The notes under the pieces: model-generated | Databases searched by the model: none | Told to the model about the DNA's origin: nothing | Seen by the model: the letters and a program-made list of their open reading frames with translations, nothing else | Part shown: one piece after another, positions 25,492 to 34,990 of the stretch | Layout of the letters: every line of letters starts with the position of its first letter | Position numbering within the stretch: the stretch's first letter is position 1 | From: Hyphomicrobiales bacterium | GTDB taxonomy: Bacteria > Pseudomonadota > Alphaproteobacteria > Rhizobiales > Beijerinckiaceae | Assembly: GCA_947447895.1 (NCBI GenBank) | Contig: CANFLM010000001.1 | Location: 26,875 to 90,874, forward strand | Direction of reading: 5' to 3' | Length of the DNA stretch: 64,000 nt | Position numbers and translations under genes: made by a program

Positions 25492-26910
25492 TCAATGATC
25501 CTGAGTTATGATTGGCGGATTGGGAGAGGACCGACGGGCCATAGCATCACGTCCAATGGCCAGAAAAGCCGCATAGGTCAGAATGCTGGGATGGGCCGCA
25601 ATGCCGACTTCGGCCAAGCCGAGGATGAAAATATAGATGCCGATGTGGCGCGACAGGATGCGGCTGTTGGAGAGCCCGCGGGTCGCAATCGTAAAATGCG
25701 AATAGGCGAACGGGATCGTGCCGACGATGCCGAGGGTCAGCAGGGATTGCAGCCACATGTTGTGGGCGCCGACGGCGGCATCCGGTTGCCCCCACCACTC
25801 GAGGCTGAGCACGGTCTGGGCCGTGTTGAACCCATGGCCCAATAGAGGGGCCTGAAGGATTTTTTCCCAGACAAATCCCCATAATTCGGTGCGACCTGTT
25901 ATGGTCAGAATTTCCGACCCGTCTCCGCCTCTGCTCATGCTTCCCAGCATGTTGGCCGGCAAAGACAGCAGGCCTGTCGACATCAAAACCAGAACCGAAC
26001 CGACCAGAATTGTTCCGGCCCACACCAGGGGGCCAAGCGCAGCGCGTGTTTGCAACACAGCAGGAATGGCAAAGGCGGCCGTTATCGCGATCAGCGATGT
26101 GCGGCTTCCGGTCATGACAATGATTGCAAAACCCAGCGCACCCAGTCCGATCGCCAATCGGCGGTTGTTGCGCATCAAGGCCAAAGGAACGCCGAGGCAG
26201 ATGAAAGAGGCAATTTCCTTGGCCAATACATTCGGATGGCTGGCAACGCCGGACAGACGATAGGTGTCCTCGTCACCAATCGAAAGCGCCCAGGACACGC
26301 CGGGCACAAACAATGCGGCCGCCAGGTTCAGAGCCATATACAGGACCATCGATCCCACAATTGTTTTGAAAAACATCCCGTCGGACAATTCGGCCGCAAT
26401 CGCGGAGCAAAATAACAGGCTGGCCACGAGGCTTAATCCGCCCGCTGCCGTGTAGGCCGGTGTGGGGGACCAGAGGGTGGATAGGGATCCCAGCAGGCTG
26501 AACAACAGAAATGCGCTGACCAGCCGGTCACCAAGGAGCTGTTTGTAAGAGGGCCAGCGTGCTGCCGCAACAATGCCCATGGCCAGCCATAGCGCGAGTT
26601 TCAAGCCTTTTTGGGCGTCCAGATTGGTGGATTCGCTCAAATCGCGTTCGATGAAGCTGATATTGGGGACAATCAGGACAAAGCTGGTCATCAGTGCCAG
26701 CGCCCATGGCTGGCCTGTAGCCGCCTGAGCCAGAAACCAGATACCGAAAGCACTCGCAGCCAAAGCCATCGGCACAAAAAGAGCGAATTGGTCGAGCAGG
26801 ATCACACTCAACAGCCAGGCAAGGCCGGCTCCGGTGATCAGTCCGACAAGCCCGAAAGACTGGAGGGGATGTGCCATCCGGTCGATAAGATTTTGCACGG
26901 TTTTTGGCAT
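25492..26910 (-). CDS. O-antigen ligase / Wzy-like polymerase (ExoQ-like)
   Basis: 472-residue inner-membrane protein with about 11 helices and a long periplasmic loop, the layout of O-antigen ligases (WaaL) and Wzy polymerases. The family block GRTELWGFVWEKILQAPLLGHGF contains the conserved R-x-x-x-W and the G-x-G-F region; MTGSRTSLIA is the other typical motif. In this locus, with a flippase, Wzz domain and export protein, polymerisation of repeat units (ExoQ role) is more likely than LPS ligation. The start at 26910 follows GGCAGGAG; an in-frame ATG 15 codons upstream is less well supported. Confidence 0.85.
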   Translation of the reverse strand: MPKTVQNLIDRMAHPLQSFGLVGLITGAGLAWLLSVILLDQFALFVPMALAASAFGIWFLAQAATGQPWALALMTSFVLIVPNISFIERDLSESTNLDAQKGLKLALWLAMGIVAAARWPSYKQLLGDRLVSAFLLFSLLGSLSTLWSPTPAYTAAGGLSLVASLLFCSAIAAELSDGMFFKTIVGSMVLYMALNLAAALFVPGVSWALSIGDEDTYRLSGVASHPNVLAKEIASFICLGVPLALMRNNRRLAIGLGALGFAIIVMTGSRTSLIAITAAFAIPAVLQTRAALGPLVWAGTILVGSVLVLMSTGLLSLPANMLGSMSRGGDGSEILTITGRTELWGFVWEKILQAPLLGHGFNTAQTVLSLEWWGQPDAAVGAHNMWLQSLLTLGIVGTIPFAYSHFTIATRGLSNSRILSRHIGIYIFILGLAEVGIAAHPSILTYAAFLAIGRDAMARRSSPNPPIITQDH

Positions 26911-26980
26911 TGAAACTGGCTCCTGCCGGGTGGACGTCGAACTGACGCGTATCAATTCGTCACGAAATGACGATAAGGTG

Positions 26981-28231
26981 CTATTGGGTGTTTTCGCTGG
27001 CGGCCTGATGGTTGATCATGACATCGAGCAGGTCGCCGGGCTGGATTTCGGAATCGGGCCCGCCTGCAATCGCGGCCGTAACACCATCGACCATGCGGTA
27101 GATCAGGATATCGGGTGCGGCATTGCGGCCCATCTGGGATTTAACAGCCCCCGCATAGAGCAGCTTTTCCTGCGTGGCCTTCAGCTCCAGCCTGACCTTT
27201 TCGCGGGTGATCGTGACCTCTTCATAGGCGTGATTGAGATCTGAGATCCGTTCGCCTTTCATCCGGTCGAAATCGCGCTCGGCCGTGGCAAATTCGGCTT
27301 GGGCCTGTGAGAGTTTCGAGCGGTTTTCGATTTCTTGTGATTTGATCTGGGCCAGACCCCGTCGCTCCTCGGCCCCGCGATTGACGGGCGTGATGCCCCT
27401 GGCAACATTGTCGGCCACGCGCTCGACCGCCGTGGCCTGATAGGTCAAGGCTTCGCTTTGCTGCTGCAATCCAAGCAAGAGATCGGCCACATTGCTTTTG
27501 ATCTGGCTGATCCGGTCCTGCTGGAACGATACGCGCATGGTCCATTCCTGTTGGCGGGCTTTGAGCGCCCTTTGTTCCGCCTGAACGATCTCGGCCACCA
27601 CCGCAGGAGCGACAAAGGGGGGAATAACCGCGGCACTCAGATCGAAGCTGGTCCGGTCTGCCAGTTCGGCCTCGATGCTGGCTGCCCGCGCTTCGTTCTT
27701 GACCAGGTCAAGCCATTGCGACTGCTGGCGCGCGCGCAATTCCGGGGTCACCATCAGGGGATTGTCTGTGCGGAAATGCACCACATCGAAGCCGCCCGCC
27801 AGAGCGATGGCATGGCGCACCGCGAGCCCCTTGCGATAGGGGATTGCCCCGGGGCGTGACACATCGCCACTGATATAGAAGGGACGGTGCTCGGCAATTT
27901 CCACCGTGACCTGCGGATTCTGGATCACCTGCAGCTGCATCAGATTGGTCACGATCGATTGGCGCAATTCAGCCAATGACAGGCCGGATACATGCAGGGC
28001 TCCGATAAAAGGCAGGGCCAGATCGCCATCGACATTAACGGCGGCGCGGCGTTTGAATTCGGCAATGCCGTAGATGTCAACATCGATGATGTCACCCGTA
28101 TCCAGCCGATAGGCCGGAGAAGCAGCAGGGGCAGCACTCAGCAGGGTGCTGGAGGCTGCGATACTCCCCATCACACAGGCCAGGGACAGGAGCGCGGCCT
28201 TTCGGGCGGTGATGCTTTTAAAAGCGGTCAT
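26981..28231 (-). CDS. polysaccharide export protein, ExoF-like (Wza family)
   Basis: 416 residues. After an Ala-rich signal peptide (VMGSIAASSTLLSAAPA) comes the Poly_export domain YRLDTGDIIDVDIYGIAEF with GDLALPFIGALHVSGLSLAEL, then an SLBB-like unit (FYISGDVSRPGAIPYRKGL). A long coiled coil follows (about residues 220-370: EQRALKARQQEWTMR, RGLAQIKSQEIENRS), then a final beta-grasp (GDLLDVMIN). This size and coiled coil match ExoF of succinoglycan rather than E. coli Wza, with no lipobox. It should form the periplasmic/outer-membrane part of the export channel. Its start overlaps the upstream fusion gene by 4 bp. Confidence 0.87.
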   Translation of the reverse strand: MTAFKSITARKAALLSLACVMGSIAASSTLLSAAPAASPAYRLDTGDIIDVDIYGIAEFKRRAAVNVDGDLALPFIGALHVSGLSLAELRQSIVTNLMQLQVIQNPQVTVEIAEHRPFYISGDVSRPGAIPYRKGLAVRHAIALAGGFDVVHFRTDNPLMVTPELRARQQSQWLDLVKNEARAASIEAELADRTSFDLSAAVIPPFVAPAVVAEIVQAEQRALKARQQEWTMRVSFQQDRISQIKSNVADLLLGLQQQSEALTYQATAVERVADNVARGITPVNRGAEERRGLAQIKSQEIENRSKLSQAQAEFATAERDFDRMKGERISDLNHAYEEVTITREKVRLELKATQEKLLYAGAVKSQMGRNAAPDILIYRMVDGVTAAIAGGPDSEIQPGDLLDVMINHQAASENTQ

Positions 28232-30390
28232 TGGGACACCTCTTTGTCAGTGTTGAACTGGTAAACGCGGATATGCTGGACCTGCAGGGCCGAGGGAAAC
28301 GGCGTGGAGGCATCGGGAGACCCCGGCCATGTGCCGCCCACCGCCAGATTGACGATGATGCTCATCGGCTTGTGCAATTCCGCCGGTGTCGGAATATGGG
28401 CGACACGGTGGCCGTCAAAGGTCCAGATGATCTCTTTGGGGTTCCATTCGACACCGTAATTGTGGAAATAGAGCGACAGATCGGGTGTATGGATGCGGAA
28501 TTGCTTGCTTTTGCTGCGCTTGGCCTGCCAACGCAGCTTTGACGGGCTGCCTTGAGCCGTCATGTGGACAGTGGCCCAATAGCCTTCAAGCCTGTGGCCA
28601 TGCACTTCGAACACGTCAATTTCCGGTGGCCATGTGCGGTCGGCCGGAACAAGCCAGAAGGCGGGCCACAGGCCGCGCCCTCTCGGCATCTTGGCGCGGA
28701 TTTCGAAATAGCCGTAGGTCTGCTCAAAACCGGGGTGGCTGTAGAGCATGCCCGAGGCATATTCCAGTCCCATCGCCAGCCGTCTATCCTGCCGCTTGAG
28801 CGGGCGTGCCGAGATGGACAGGCCATCCGACACAGTAAAGGGGTTATAGAGACCCAACGGCCCGTCATCGCGCGGGTCGATGTAGAATTCGCGCTCCTTG
28901 TTTGTGACAATCGTGCGGCGACCATCGGGAAAATGCGTCAGCCAGTGGCCATTTTTGCCATCCCACAGGCTGAGGGTTTTGAAATTATCCTCGAAGGTCA
29001 AGGTGCCTTTGTCGGAACGGTGATAGGGGGCTGCTGGCTCGGCCCGTGCACGGGTCACTCCCGTCGCCATCATCACCAGCAACAGCCCCATCAGGATCAC
29101 AGTATTGAAGCACAGGGTGCGACCGAATACGCCGGTCCGGCCCAACATCACCAGTTGTATGCCCGCCAGGACGGTGGCATTGCCCACCAGTGCCCAGGCC
29201 TGTCCTTCGATTCCCCCCCAATGCTGTCCCAGGGCCATCATCGGCACCAATGAGAGCAATGCCGGGCCGAACAGTATGGCGGCATCGCGCAGGATGTGGC
29301 GCGACAGGCTCATGGTCAGCGGCAGGGTCCAGCCGACAAGGGCCAGCGGCAGCCCCGATAATGAAACAGCCAGACTGGCCGCCAATGCCTGATCATAACG
29401 GGGAAACAACCGCTCGATCAGCGGATCGGCATAGGCAATGGCTGCTCCTGTTACGATCGTAACCAGCACGCTCAAGATCAGCAGGTCCCGCGCCATCAGG
29501 CGGCTGGCTTGCGACGGCGAGTGGCTGGCCGTCCGTAAAATCAGCGGATAGCGGATCTGGCTGATATTGGCGATCAACCCTGTTCCGATCAGGACAAAAC
29601 TCGATCCGAAGGCCAATAGGCCGAATTCGGTCTCGCTGGCCGACACGCTCCACGAGATCCAGCGGCCCGCGACCAGATAGGCCAGCCATAATCCGTTAAA
29701 AGCAAACAAAGGCAGTCCGGCTTTCAGGGTCTCCAGCAAGCGTGCCCCCCGCAACCGGTGCGGACGCATGACCAGGGCGGCAAGGCCGAGATACCAGACG
29801 GCAAGTGCTGCAAAACATCCGCTGACCCCCCCCAGCATCAAGCCAACCAGACGCGGCAAGGTCATGCCGAATTGCATCAATAAGGCCATGCGGATGAAGG
29901 CTTGCAGTTGACCACTGGTGCGGTAGAGCGAAACCAGACCATTATTGGCCATAAACGCCGCAGCCGCGACAAGTGCACAACCGGTCGCCAGCGGTGGCAG
30001 GGCTTGGCTCCACCAGGCCGCGCCCACCGCCAATGGCGCAATCACACCCGCGATCACCAGTGAGACAAGCCAGCGAAGCGCCAGAATATCTTCCTGCCCG
30101 CCCGTCTGCGCCGAAGGGTCTGAGGCTGTTTGGACCATACGCCGGTCTGCCAGTTGCGACATGCCGAGATCACAGGCGGCCAGCAACTGAAACAATGTCG
30201 AGACCAGGGCAAAGGCTCCGAAGGCGGCGGGATCCAGCAGCCAAGGGGCGAGCAATGAGGTTCCGGCACCAGCGACGGTCATCACTGTGGTAAACAGGCC
30301 GAAGCTGGCGGGATGGAGGAACCAGCCCGGCAGGATGCAGGCAGGGCCATTGCGAATTGCCGCGTGGGGAGTGCCGGAGGCGGACATCAT
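28228..30390 (-). CDS. fusion protein: Wzx-like flippase plus GH16 glycanase (ExoT/ExoK-like)
   Basis: 720 residues. Residues 1-450 are about 12-14 membrane helices of the polysaccharide flippase (PST/MATE) family, starting GLFTTVMTVAGAGTSLLAPW. The last helix (NTVILMGLLLVMMATGV) ends in TRARA, which also reads as a signal-peptidase site. From 451 on is a complete GH16 domain: FEDNF, GYFEIRAKMPRGRGLWPAFW, PPEIDVFEVHG with Glu590, Asp592 and Glu595 as the catalytic E-x-D-x-x-E, HNYGVEWNP, and NLAVGG. GH16 members here are beta-glucanases or exopolysaccharide-trimming enzymes such as ExoK. The flippase would carry repeat units across the membrane and the glycanase would sit in the periplasm. 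Start and stop overlap neighbours by 4 bp. Confidence 0.85.
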   Translation of the reverse strand: MMSASGTPHAAIRNGPACILPGWFLHPASFGLFTTVMTVAGAGTSLLAPWLLDPAAFGAFALVSTLFQLLAACDLGMSQLADRRMVQTASDPSAQTGGQEDILALRWLVSLVIAGVIAPLAVGAAWWSQALPPLATGCALVAAAAFMANNGLVSLYRTSGQLQAFIRMALLMQFGMTLPRLVGLMLGGVSGCFAALAVWYLGLAALVMRPHRLRGARLLETLKAGLPLFAFNGLWLAYLVAGRWISWSVSASETEFGLLAFGSSFVLIGTGLIANISQIRYPLILRTASHSPSQASRLMARDLLILSVLVTIVTGAAIAYADPLIERLFPRYDQALAASLAVSLSGLPLALVGWTLPLTMSLSRHILRDAAILFGPALLSLVPMMALGQHWGGIEGQAWALVGNATVLAGIQLVMLGRTGVFGRTLCFNTVILMGLLLVMMATGVTRARAEPAAPYHRSDKGTLTFEDNFKTLSLWDGKNGHWLTHFPDGRRTIVTNKEREFYIDPRDDGPLGLYNPFTVSDGLSISARPLKRQDRRLAMGLEYASGMLYSHPGFEQTYGYFEIRAKMPRGRGLWPAFWLVPADRTWPPEIDVFEVHGHRLEGYWATVHMTAQGSPSKLRWQAKRSKSKQFRIHTPDLSLYFHNYGVEWNPKEIIWTFDGHRVAHIPTPAELHKPMSIIVNLAVGGTWPGSPDASTPFPSALQVQHIRVYQFNTDKEVSQ

Positions 30391-31613
30391 TCGTAATCCG
30401 TGATCAGTTTGCGGGACACGACATCACGCGCAATGGACACCAGACGATGGGCAATCGGTCCCCAGCCCAGCTCCTGTTCGGCATAGGCAATCGCGCCTGC
30501 CGAGCAGCGGGCATAAAGACCGTGGTCGTCGATCAGTCGGCGGATGGCCCTTGCGATACCGTTCGGGCAGGTGCTGGGCGCGATTACGCCGGTTGTGCCG
30601 TCGGCCACCTGTTCTATAAGGCCCCCGACAGGGGTTACCACCATCGGCATGCCGGCGGTGGCCGCCGAGGCGGCAACACCCGATTGGCTGGCCTCGCGAT
30701 AGGGCAGGACCATGATATCGTTGCGCGCAAGGGCCGCGCCGATATCGTCTTCGTCAACCCAGTGATTGGTCATGGTGACACCGGACAATCCGGCCAATTG
30801 CGCGGCATAGGGAGCGATATCCCCCGATCCCATCACTTCGAGGGCAACATTGAGGCCTTGCGCTTGCAGCATCCGATAGGCGTCAAGCAGCAGATCCAGC
30901 CCTTTATAGGCAATGATCCGGCCCAAAAACAGCAGCCGGACCGGACGGTCCCTGTCCAGCTGGCGGTATCGTTTGGCCCCGAACTCAAACGCACCATGTG
31001 GCATGGTCCAGATCATGTCGCCGGCGATGGCATGACGTGTCATTAATTGCTGTTTGACATGGTCGGACAGGGTGATCAGTCCGTCAGCCGCCGCTATTTC
31101 GCGGCGCATGCTGAGGTGGCGGAACGGATAGCTGTCGCCGGGATGCGGCGTGGGATCATGCACCACCAGAAGGAAAGGCAGGTTCAAGGTACGGATGGGC
31201 GCAAGCACCGCCACATCCCAGATGGCGGGCATGGTGCACACCACCAGATCGATCTGGTGGCGGGCGACAAATTCCATGAACTGTTGCCCGATCTGCGCCA
31301 GGCCCGTCAGTCCGTAAAATGCGGCCAGTTTGCCGGTCAGAGTGGCTTTGTTACCTTTGAACGTTTGGATTTCACAAAGGGGAAGAGGCTCCTCAAGCGA
31401 TTTGATCAGGCCTGCCAATTCGCAATCGGCCACGGCAGAGGCATAGCAGTCGATCTCTCCGGCCTGCTGGGCAGCCCGCACAAGTTCGAAAGTGAATTTC
31501 GAGCCCGCCCCGCCCCGTCCCCAATGCCAGAACAGGACCTGCAGACGATGATGGTGGTGCGCCAACAGGGATTGGAAAGATTGGACCAGTTCGGCATGCA
31601 TCAAGGCCGTCAT
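30387..31613 (-). CDS. glycosyltransferase family 4 protein
   Basis: 408 residues of the GT-B fold, GT1/GT4 group. The C-terminal Rossmann half shows PVRLLFLGRIIAYKGLDLLLDAY (sugar-nucleotide loop), then ALEVMGSGDIAPYA, and the donor motif ...LPYREASQSGVAASAATAGMPMVVTPVGG with the E-x7-E-like spacing. The N-terminal half binds the lipid-linked acceptor. It likely adds a sugar to the growing repeat unit at the inner face of the membrane; donor not predictable. The stop of the GT2-Wzz gene overlaps its start by 4 bp. Confidence 0.88.
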   Translation of the reverse strand: MTALMHAELVQSFQSLLAHHHHRLQVLFWHWGRGGAGSKFTFELVRAAQQAGEIDCYASAVADCELAGLIKSLEEPLPLCEIQTFKGNKATLTGKLAAFYGLTGLAQIGQQFMEFVARHQIDLVVCTMPAIWDVAVLAPIRTLNLPFLLVVHDPTPHPGDSYPFRHLSMRREIAAADGLITLSDHVKQQLMTRHAIAGDMIWTMPHGAFEFGAKRYRQLDRDRPVRLLFLGRIIAYKGLDLLLDAYRMLQAQGLNVALEVMGSGDIAPYAAQLAGLSGVTMTNHWVDEDDIGAALARNDIMVLPYREASQSGVAASAATAGMPMVVTPVGGLIEQVADGTTGVIAPSTCPNGIARAIRRLIDDHGLYARCSAGAIAYAEQELGWGPIAHRLVSIARDVVSRKLITDYE

Positions 31614-34057
31614 GCTGATTGGTCCCGGCTAGTGTGGCCTGGAGCAGGGGGCTGTGCGGGATCCAGATTGAGAGACTTGGCTCCTTTGCGCAGGGCTTCG
31701 GCCGTTCTGCGCAGTGAACGGACGAATGCGCGCGGGCGAACGGCGGCAAAGCCCCCCGCCGCGGATGCCACAAACAAAGTGCCGAGCATGGCCATCCAGC
31801 CATTGGGGGAGGCAGGCTTTAAAGGCTCATCGGCCACCGCCACAATATCGGCATCCGGTTGCATGGCTCTGGTGCGTCCAAGCTGGTTGTTGAGCTTGGC
31901 CAGCGTCTCGTTGAGCGAGTTTTCGTTCGATAGGGCGGTTCGGCGCAACTCATCAAGGCGCATTTCGTTGATCCGGCGCGTGACCATTTCCGAACGCACC
32001 GTTTCGATTTCATTTTGCAACCGCTCCTTGCGGGTCTGCCAGGTTTTGGCCTCGTGTTCTGCCGTGCTGATAATCCGGATGGCCTCATCCTCGATGGTCG
32101 ATTTGATGCTGCTGGTCTCGGTCGCCAGAGCCGCAGGCTTGGCATAGACCACGGCCAGCATGTCACGCGCCCGTTGCACCTGTTGGGACGCCACAACTTC
32201 GGGGGCATTCAGCAAGGTGCCGGCCCATTGCATCTGGCCGAGAGCTTCGGCGCGGACCTGTGTCTCGATGCTGCGGGCCCGGGCCTGAGCCAACTCGTTG
32301 CTGAGCGAATTGAGTTGGCCTTGCAAATCCGTGCCATTGTCGCGATCGCTGATCCCGTTGATGGCCATAAAATCACGCACTCCTTCCAGAGCCCCCTGAT
32401 AGCTGGTCTGGAGTTGGGCGACCCGTTCTTCCAGTCTGTGCGTCTGGGCCTGGATGCCCTCTTGCTTGCGGGCGATCTGGTCCTCGAGGTAGGTCGAGAC
32501 CAGTGCATTGGTGATTTTGGCGGCATAAACGGGGTCGCTATGCCAGAAATTCACTTTCAGCGTATAGGAACGCCGCTCGCGGACCACCGAAATGCGATCA
32601 CGCATGGTTTCCATCAATAGGGCTGGCTCTACCCCGCTCCAGAACAGGCTGCCACGATTGAAACTCTTGTCTTCCAGCAAGCCGAGCTGGTTGATCACGC
32701 GGGAGATGATGACGGGCGAGGAGAGCCGGTCGATTTCCGACTGGATGGCGCCATCGTCCAGAATGCCTTGCCGCAAGCCGACCTGCGCGTCCTCCTGCTC
32801 AGTCTGGTGCAAAATCACCGACGAGGTGGCAGCGTAGCGGCGCGGCAGCATCGGCCAGGCCAGTGCCACACACAGCATCACGATGCTGAAGCCGGTCACA
32901 AACCGCGTATAGCGGTTTTTTGGAGCATGTATTTCAACAAGTCCCAACAGATCCATCGCCCAGGCTTGGGTGGCGATCCAGCGTGGTCTGGCCCATTCGC
33001 GCCAATGATCGGACTGCAGCCACGGGGTCGGCACGGTGTTGTCATTATGGCTTTGCGGACCGGACAAGCCGGTGCGGGCAATGGAATAGGCATATTGCCG
33101 CATCGGGCCGGACAACATCCGGAACAGCATATACAGGCCTGTCGTGGTCAGGAATTCACGGGTATTGAGAAAGCCCCGCTTCCAGCATTCGAAGCGGAAA
33201 GACATTTCGGTCAGGCAATACCGCAACCCGCCACGCCGCCCGTAGAGATCGAGGCCGGTTCGCACTTTCAAGAGGATTTTCGGCAGGACATGGATCTTGT
33301 AGCCGGACTGGACCAGCCGCATGAACAGGTCGTAATCCTCCAGATAGGCAAAGCGCGAGCGATAGCCGTCCATAGCCCGCAAGGCCGTGGCCTTGACCAT
33401 GATGGTCGGGTGAATGATCACATTGCGCCAGCGCAGGGCTTGCGACACATGCTCATGATTGACCGGCGACACCTTGACCTTGGAGGGCTGGCTGTCGGGG
33501 AAAAATTCCTCTGCCCAGGAGGAGACAAGATCGATATCGGGATGCGCAGCCAGATAGGTCGATTGTAGCTTCAGGCGATCGGGCAGGCAGATATCGTCGG
33601 AATCCATGCGTGCGATGTAATCGCCCGTACAGGCCAGCAATCCGGCATTCATCGCCTTGGCCAACCCGCCATTGTCGGGCAGATTGACAATCGTGATGGT
33701 CGCAATCCGTGGATCGGCTTCATAGCGGCGGATCACAAGGCGCTGGTCTTGCGGGATCGGGCCGTCGATCACCAGAACAAGCTGGTTGGGGGGCAGGGTC
33801 TGGGCAAAGACACTTTCAAGCGACTGCTCCAAATGCTCCGGCTTTTCACCGGCATAGGTGGACATTAAAACGCTGACGGTCTTGTGACCGGTTGCCTCCG
33901 GTTTGGCAGGTTGCTTGCCTTCCGGTTCACGCGGATCTGCAGATTTGACGCGTCCGAACGAGAGGCCGGGGATAGGGGTATGCGTGAAGTCGATACTTTT
34001 GGAGGCAGCCAAGTCCGAAGTCCGTTGCACCCTGTGGAAATTGTCGATCTTGCCCAT
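31610..34057 (-). CDS. fusion protein: GT2 glycosyltransferase plus Wzz chain-length domain
   Basis: 815 residues. Residues 59-330 are a GT-A/GT2 transferase: VSVLMSTYAGEKPEHLEQSL, the DxD-type motif RMDSDDICLPDR (Asp152-Asp155), then YLEDYDLFMRL with the catalytic-base E-D. Residues 383-402 are a membrane helix, followed by a Wzz/BexD periplasmic domain with strong coiled coil (530-735), the proline motif PLKPASPNGW at 746-755 and a second membrane helix to about 775. No Walker kinase and no tyrosine cluster follow, unlike Wzc/ExoP. It would both add a sugar and set chain length. It is the second gene of the operon after the sugar transferase. Confidence 0.87.
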   Translation of the reverse strand: MGKIDNFHRVQRTSDLAASKSIDFTHTPIPGLSFGRVKSADPREPEGKQPAKPEATGHKTVSVLMSTYAGEKPEHLEQSLESVFAQTLPPNQLVLVIDGPIPQDQRLVIRRYEADPRIATITIVNLPDNGGLAKAMNAGLLACTGDYIARMDSDDICLPDRLKLQSTYLAAHPDIDLVSSWAEEFFPDSQPSKVKVSPVNHEHVSQALRWRNVIIHPTIMVKATALRAMDGYRSRFAYLEDYDLFMRLVQSGYKIHVLPKILLKVRTGLDLYGRRGGLRYCLTEMSFRFECWKRGFLNTREFLTTTGLYMLFRMLSGPMRQYAYSIARTGLSGPQSHNDNTVPTPWLQSDHWREWARPRWIATQAWAMDLLGLVEIHAPKNRYTRFVTGFSIVMLCVALAWPMLPRRYAATSSVILHQTEQEDAQVGLRQGILDDGAIQSEIDRLSSPVIISRVINQLGLLEDKSFNRGSLFWSGVEPALLMETMRDRISVVRERRSYTLKVNFWHSDPVYAAKITNALVSTYLEDQIARKQEGIQAQTHRLEERVAQLQTSYQGALEGVRDFMAINGISDRDNGTDLQGQLNSLSNELAQARARSIETQVRAEALGQMQWAGTLLNAPEVVASQQVQRARDMLAVVYAKPAALATETSSIKSTIEDEAIRIISTAEHEAKTWQTRKERLQNEIETVRSEMVTRRINEMRLDELRRTALSNENSLNETLAKLNNQLGRTRAMQPDADIVAVADEPLKPASPNGWMAMLGTLFVASAAGGFAAVRPRAFVRSLRRTAEALRKGAKSLNLDPAQPPAPGHTSRDQSA

Positions 34058-34058
34058 A

Positions 34059-34751
34059 TCAACGCGCTCCTCTGCCCGAGAGAATGGCTGCCGGGGTTCG
34101 CATCAAAATTACCAGATCCTCCATCAGCGAGTGGCGCATCGCGTAACGGGTATCGAGCAGGACACGCTGGCTATAGCCGATCTCGCTGCGGCCGCTGATC
34201 TGCCAGGGCCCGGTGATGCCGGGGCGGATGGAGGTGTAGAAACGTGCCTTGCGCCCGTAGAAATGCAACAATTCGGCTTGTGTGACCGGACGGGGGCCGA
34301 CAAAACTCATGTCCCCCACCAGAACATTGAACAATTGGGGCAGCTCATCGAGGCTGGTCTTGCGCAGGAACTGGCCGATTGCGGTGGTGCGCGGATCGAA
34401 CATCAGCTTTTGATGCTGCTCCCACTCCTGCCGCTCTTCGGGATTGCAGGCGAGATACTCGTCCAGACAGTCCTGTGCGCCCAAAATCATGGTGCGGAAT
34501 TTCAGGCAACCGAAGTTTTGGCCGTTTTTACCAATCCGTTGATGGGAATAAAGAACAGGCCCGCCATCAAGAGCCACCAGCACAGCGATAAGCGCAAACA
34601 CAGGCAGTGCGAGAATGATGCCGAGTAACGCCAGAGCAATGTCGGTTGCTCTTTTTGTAGTAATCCCTAATATATTGATATATTTGTTCTTGATTGTTAT
34701 TATCTTCAATTTTAAATGTGAATTTTCATCGATGTTAATATTATGCAACAT
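34059..34751 (-). CDS. undecaprenyl-phosphate sugar transferase (ExoY-like, bacterial sugar transferase family)
   Basis: 230 residues. This is the initiating enzyme that moves a sugar phosphate from UDP-sugar to undecaprenyl phosphate at the inner membrane. One N-terminal reentrant helix ([28 protein letters not shown]) precedes the catalytic part: [50 protein letters not shown] and [19 protein letters not shown], all diagnostic. Length is that of ExoY (short form without the N-terminal CoA-binding-like half of WbaP). It is the first gene of the coupled operon, with a 1-bp gap to the next gene and an AT-rich upstream region that probably holds the promoter. Confidence 0.93.
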   Translation of the reverse strand: MLHNINIDENSHLKLKIITIKNKYINILGITTKRATDIALALLGIILALPVFALIAVLVALDGGPVLYSHQRIGKNGQNFGCLKFRTMILGAQDCLDEYLACNPEERQEWEQHQKLMFDPRTTAIGQFLRKTSLDELPQLFNVLVGDMSFVGPRPVTQAELLHFYGRKARFYTSIRPGITGPWQISGRSEIGYSQRVLLDTRYAMRHSLMEDLVILMRTPAAILSGRGAR

Positions 34752-34990
34752 GCCGCACTCCTACAAAGCAATAATAAATTCATCAATATTTGACGTAGGA
34801 ATGAATTTATCTTGTATCTAATTATCTGCTAAATAAGTGATTTCTGTATAATTTAAAAACGAAGTAAATTTTATTTTATAATAACAAAATTACGCATGGA
34901 TTTGTATAGTTGTTGTATTGTGGTCCTCGCGAATATACCATCGGCTGCGATGGCCTGTCCGTACGGCACCATGCAAAATCCAGCCAGTGT
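34752..34990. promoter_or_regulatory. AT-rich region upstream of the exopolysaccharide operon
   Basis: 240 bp between the sugar transferase start and the deacetylase stop. Positions 34,760-34,900 are very AT-rich (runs such as ATTTAAAAACGAAG and TTTATTTTATAATAAC), unlike the GC-rich genes on either side. It is a good location for the operon promoter and for an AT-binding regulator such as MucR. No credible ORF. Confidence 0.45.
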
